From CAYSYH01 sp964435455 (GTDB taxonomy: Bacteria; Patescibacteriota; WWE3; 2-01-FULL-39-13; JAACPI01): 33,829 nt of DNA. The stretch lies in NCBI GenBank assembly GCA_964435455.1, contig CAYSYH010000005.1, positions 1 through 33,829 on the forward strand, written 5' to 3'. How positions within the stretch are numbered: the first letter of the stretch is position 1; every line of letters begins with the position of its first letter. This document shows positions 30,730-33,829 of the stretch, piece by piece. The notes under the pieces were generated by a model, which was given only the letters and a program-made list of their open reading frames with translations, ran no database searches and was not told the DNA's origin. A program made the position numbers and the translations under genes.

Positions 30730-33153
30730 TTACTTTATGGGCACATTAATATGAATTGGATTTTCTATTAAATAATTTTTTGAAAAATCTATTTTATTAG
30801 GTAAATATAAATTTAATGTAAAATCAAATGCTTTTGTACCAGGTTGTTTGGGCACAAAGATAGAATAATACTTTTGTGGTGGCGGAGTGTCTTGTTCATA
30901 AGAAACTGTTACAATAACTTTAGAATTTAACGGTACTGCAAAAGGAATTTGCAAATGTAGAAAATCATTTTTTAAAGGAAGAGTAGTAAGCCTGCGTAAA
31001 ATATTTAAATCTTTAGCATTAGGCTGAGTTAATAATGCTTTAACAACAGTAGCGTTAGATGGTATAAGTATATTTAAAAGACCTTTATATATCCCATAAG
31101 GCCATACTGTATCTTTAGAAGGGTTTTCTAAGGTAATTACTAAATCATTTATTTTTAAATTTCTCCTTAAATCATACTTAACATTAAGAGAAACTTTCTT
31201 CTTTGTAAGTTTATTTACTTTATTTTCAGATAAAGAGCTTTCTAAAATATATAAATAATCATAATCCTTAGATAAATTCCGAGAACTTAAATTATCTAAA
31301 TCAAAAATATTTAAAACCTTTTGGTACGCAGGTTCTTTAAGATATAAAAGTAATTCCTTTTTATATAATAAGTCTAAAAAAACATTAATTAATTTTAAAT
31401 AATTATCAGGATTATTTTTTAAATACTCTAGATAACGAGAACCAAGAACATTTAAAAAGTTTGATTTTTGGCTAGAACCAGAATAATAATTTTTTTCTGC
31501 AAATTCTTGAGCTAACACATCAAAATTTTCTTTGTTTATTTCGGTTTTATAAGTACCCAAATAAATAGGACCACTAGTAGTTAAAAGTTCTTTTATAATA
31601 TTTGAATTTAAATAAACAATCCCATCTATATCTGTATTTAAAGCTTTTTCAAAATAATAAAATGCGTATTTATTTCTTAAATCAGGATCTAAAATTAACC
31701 CCAAATCTCTAGAAAATATATAAGGACTATCTATATGTTCAACAAGATTTGGAGGGGTTTTCATTAAAATTTCAGGATAATTTTCATTTAAAAAACCGTC
31801 TATATTGTAAATATCGTCAAATTTATAATCTATAATTTTAAAATCTCTAACTTTTACCAAGGCATAAGAACCTATAAACCCACCTGTGGGTCTTATCTCA
31901 TTAGAATTTTGAATAAGAACAACAAAATTAGACTCTTTTTTAAAAAGAGGTAACAAGTCTAATAAATCTATATATTTAGGTAACTTTTCGGAGAATAAAA
32001 AGGAATATTTATCAAAAAAAACAGATTCTCTAGAAAAAAGAAAATATTTGGAATTGACTTTTGAACCAAAATTCAAAGATAAAGAAACAAGCTCTTTTAT
32101 GTTATTCAAAACATCTTTATTAGGAGAATTAACCATAAAATAGTTGTTTTTAAATAAAGAATATGCTTGTAAACCATAATAAATAGAGTCATATACATTC
32201 CTATAATTGTTACCATATTTGGTAGGTAAATAGGTATTTCTGAGTCTATTTATATAAACTAGAGATTTAGCATAATCTCCTTTTTTATAGTATTTATAGA
32301 ACAAGTAATTATTTCCTAAGAAATCGAGAGAAAGTAAAAATAAAATTAAGAAAAACAAAGCTATTACAGAACCAAATATCTTTAATAAATATACTTTATT
32401 TAAATTTTTTAAGTTTCTTGCAAAGGTTTTAATATTAAATGAACGTCTTTTCTGTTTACGTAAAGGTTTTTGTTTTAAAGAACTTATGCTTTTAGAGTCT
32501 TTAATAATTTGTGAGATATATTTTTTTAAAGTTATTTTAGGATAAAAGGATATAAGATCATTATTAGAAAAATTTATAATCTTGTCATTGGTAGACTCTA
32601 CTTCTGTATATAAAGGCTCGGGTATAAAAAAAATTTTTTCTTTTATTTTGTATACAACTTCTTCTTCTGTTACTTTACTTAATGTTATATTAAATATTTT
32701 ACCGGATATATTATTTGCCCTAAGTATTTTCTTAATTGCTGTAATAACATCATGCTTACTTATAAAATAATAAAAAGACTCATTTATGCTGTAAGTTACC
32801 CTTCCATGTAAAAGTGCTTCTTTAATTTTTTTATGTATTAAATTCTTTTTATTTTCAATAATATTACCAATACGTATGCAATTAATATGGTATTTTTTAG
32901 AAAAAATATAAGCCAGACGTTCAATAGTTTTTATATTTTTATTTTCGTATAAAACATCTTTGGATTTTAAATAAGAAATTCTAGAAAGTATAATTACCCT
33001 ACCATTAGGATATTTTTTAAAAAAATCTTTTAAAACCCTTATAACAGTCTTAGGCTTTAATGTAGGTGTTACATTTACAATTAATAAATCATATCTTGTA
33101 GGTAAGTTTGTTAAAAAACTAATATCTTTAGATGAATTAAATAAAATAACCAT
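30730..33153 (-). CDS. Membrane protein: degenerate SDR/epimerase-like domain fused to DUF4012
   Basis: Encodes 807 residues. Residues about 1-200 follow an extended SDR/NAD-sugar epimerase (RVIILSRISYL, the Y-x-x-x-K-like segment YENKNIKTIERLAYIFSKKY, CIRIGNII), but the N-terminal Gly-rich nucleotide motif is absent. It is probably not an active oxidoreductase. A basic segment (KPLRKQKRRSF) precedes one transmembrane helix (about 258-280). The extracytoplasmic remainder holds the DUF4012 signature VVLIQNSNEIRPTGGFIGSYALV (about 410-432) and a long beta-rich tail. DUF4012 proteins are frequent near surface-polysaccharide genes in Gram-positives and CPR, but their function is unknown to me. 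The predicted topology puts the SDR part in the cytoplasm. Confidence 0.8.
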   Translation of the reverse strand: MVILFNSSKDISFLTNLPTRYDLLIVNVTPTLKPKTVIRVLKDFFKKYPNGRVIILSRISYLKSKDVLYENKNIKTIERLAYIFSKKYHINCIRIGNIIENKKNLIHKKIKEALLHGRVTYSINESFYYFISKHDVITAIKKILRANNISGKIFNITLSKVTEEEVVYKIKEKIFFIPEPLYTEVESTNDKIINFSNNDLISFYPKITLKKYISQIIKDSKSISSLKQKPLRKQKRRSFNIKTFARNLKNLNKVYLLKIFGSVIALFFLILFLLSLDFLGNNYLFYKYYKKGDYAKSLVYINRLRNTYLPTKYGNNYRNVYDSIYYGLQAYSLFKNNYFMVNSPNKDVLNNIKELVSLSLNFGSKVNSKYFLFSRESVFFDKYSFLFSEKLPKYIDLLDLLPLFKKESNFVVLIQNSNEIRPTGGFIGSYALVKVRDFKIIDYKFDDIYNIDGFLNENYPEILMKTPPNLVEHIDSPYIFSRDLGLILDPDLRNKYAFYYFEKALNTDIDGIVYLNSNIIKELLTTSGPIYLGTYKTEINKENFDVLAQEFAEKNYYSGSSQKSNFLNVLGSRYLEYLKNNPDNYLKLINVFLDLLYKKELLLYLKEPAYQKVLNIFDLDNLSSRNLSKDYDYLYILESSLSENKVNKLTKKKVSLNVKYDLRRNLKINDLVITLENPSKDTVWPYGIYKGLLNILIPSNATVVKALLTQPNAKDLNILRRLTTLPLKNDFLHLQIPFAVPLNSKVIVTVSYEQDTPPPQKYYSIFVPKQPGTKAFDFTLNLYLPNKIDFSKNYLIENPIHINVPIK

Positions 33154-33363
33154 AAATGGGCACGAAATGTATATTAAATTTTACCATTTTATTAGGGTTA
33201 ATATAAACAAAGAAAGCCATCATTGCTATAGGGTATTAGACATAGAGACTATAGGATATAGTGAGAAGAATAAGCCGAAATTGAGGTAAGAATAGCTCAT
33301 GTGGATAACTATACGTGTTTGTGTGGATTACTTTATAAACTAAATAGGTTAAAATTAATTTTA
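33154..33363. other. Intergenic region between DUF4012 and comF
   Basis: 210 nt between divergent genes. It holds two DnaA-box-like sequences (33300-33308 and 33322-33330) flanked by AT-rich DNA, a candidate -10 TAAAAT for comF (33350-33355, 8 nt before its ATG) and a 40-codon frame at 33167-33289 that I do not accept as a gene. No terminator, tRNA or other RNA is recognised. Confidence 0.5.
33300..33330 (-). promoter_or_regulatory. Two DnaA-box-like sites in tandem
   Basis: On the minus strand TTATCCACA (33300-33308) is a perfect consensus DnaA box, and TAATCCACA (33322-33330) differs at one base. Both have the same orientation and start 22 bp apart, about two helical turns. They may mark a DnaA-controlled promoter of comF or a part of a replication origin. 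Confidence 0.45.
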
Positions 33364-33829
33364 ATGTCATTTATATATAATCTACATAAATTATTATTCT
33401 CTCCTCAAAAATGCCCAATTTGTGCTAGATATTATAAAAACAGCCAAATATGTGAAGATTGTAAAAATACGCTAAGGTTTATATATGAACCTTTTTGTAT
33501 TATTTGCGAAAAAGAATCATTAGAAGGACGAACGCATATTAATTGCTATAGTAAAACAAAACCAGAAATGTTAATAACTCCCTTTTATTATGAAGGTAAT
33601 GTTAGAACTTTAATATTAAAAGCCAAATATGCAGGTATTTTTAGTCCTATAAAAGAACTTTTGAACTATACTTTTTTGTTTAAAGAACAATTTGGGTATA
33701 ATTTAATAACGAGTGAATACGAAGTAATTAGCATTCCTGCAGATAAAGAAAGGTTTAAAAAAAGAGGATACAACTTGCCAGATATTATAGCAAAAGAAAT
33801 ATCCAATAAAATGAATTTAAAATATAAAA
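33364..33829 (+). CDS. ComF-family phosphoribosyltransferase-like protein (partial, 3' cut by window)
   Basis: 155 residues up to the window end without a stop. The N terminus has the ComF zinc-ribbon-like cysteines (KCPICARYY, ICEDCKN, FCIICEKES, NCYSK). VISIPADKERFKKRGYN (about 126-142) matches the family motif vipVP....R..RGfNq before the PRPP site. ComF proteins help in DNA uptake for natural transformation in Gram-positive and Gram-negative bacteria, probably at the inner face of the membrane. The PRPP loop itself lies beyond the window. A TAAAAT ends 8 nt before the ATG (leaderless type). Confidence 0.88.
   Translation, partial: MSFIYNLHKLLFSPQKCPICARYYKNSQICEDCKNTLRFIYEPFCIICEKESLEGRTHINCYSKTKPEMLITPFYYEGNVRTLILKAKYAGIFSPIKELLNYTFLFKEQFGYNLITSEYEVISIPADKERFKKRGYNLPDIIAKEISNKMNLKYK

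Noticed and set aside
33167..33289. 40-codon plus-strand frame containing VLDIETIG, similar to the first motif of DnaQ-type exonucleases
   Set aside because: No promoter or ribosome binding site fits, nothing before or after resembles the exonuclease domain, and it lies in AT-rich intergenic DNA. The match is short enough to be chance.
1..33829. CRISPR arrays, insertion sequences, prophage genes or integrase attachment sites
   Set aside because: No regularly spaced repeats, transposase or integrase frames, or terminal inverted repeats were seen on reading both strands.
1..33829. Alternative genetic code (TGA as glycine, as in Gracilibacteria and Absconditabacteria)
   Set aside because: Genes end properly at TGA (for example 16052 and 28460), and glycines in conserved motifs are encoded by GGN codons.

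Overview
This 33.8 kb window is low-GC, densely coded DNA from a bacterium that reads TGA as a stop codon. TGA closes the partial gene at 1-90, the GH57 gene at 16052 and the gene at 28460. A very short IF-2, an archaeal-style alpha-glucan cluster, a DUF4012 protein, RNase J, tmRNA and very small intergenic gaps suggest a member of the Candidate Phyla Radiation (Patescibacteria). Microgenomates or Katanobacteria would fit, but the window has no rRNA or other marker to settle the phylum.

Layout. (1) 1-1433 (+): tail of an unknown gene, then the mechanosensitive channels mscL and MscS-type. (2) 1524-2396 (+): a MerR/excisionase-type DNA-binding protein. (3) 2493-8376 (+): the conserved block nusA, infB, a DHH-like gene, rpsO, pnp. 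rbfA and truB are missing, infB is split by a -1 frameshift, and a large nested hairpin separates rpsO from pnp. (4) 8386-12852 (+): zinc-ribbon membrane protein, a Lon-type ATPase without a protease domain, family-4 uracil-DNA glycosylase and RNase J. (5) 12830-18436 (-): an alpha-glucan operon read as GT4 glucan synthase, GH57, a DUF5752-like protein, GH15 glucoamylase, BadF-type sugar kinase. (6) 18498-23239 (-): a small exported protein, a possible 45-codon gene, hisS, murF and an XRE-HTH protein fused to a degenerate MurA. (7) 23281-25678 (+): murA and murB, divergent from the HTH-MurA gene across a 32-bp near-palindrome that holds both promoters. (8) 25740-27849 (+): tRNA-Cys, groES, groEL. 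(9) 27966-33153 (-): hsp20, a nucleotidyltransferase-like gene, RNase HI, a Wzz-like membrane protein, tmRNA and a large SDR-DUF4012 fusion. (10) 33154-33829: an intergenic region with two DnaA-box-like sites, then the start of comF (+), cut by the window end.

How the genes work together. Peptidoglycan precursor genes (murA, murB, murF) are arranged around a regulator that looks built from MurA itself. Translation and RNA turnover genes (nusA, infB, rpsO, pnp, RNase J, tmRNA) and stress genes (groESL, hsp20, the Lon-like ATPase) make up much of the rest. The glucan cluster could make and mobilise an intracellular storage glucan.

A theme seen across the window is that many promoters place a -10 box 6-8 nt in front of an ATG, which predicts leaderless mRNAs. 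Only a few genes (mscL, the DUF5752-like gene, hsp20) have a strong Shine-Dalgarno sequence. Several starts were therefore moved downstream of the longest possible ATG. The most interesting candidate system is the HTH-MurA regulator with its shared palindromic operator. The IF-2 frameshift site is second.
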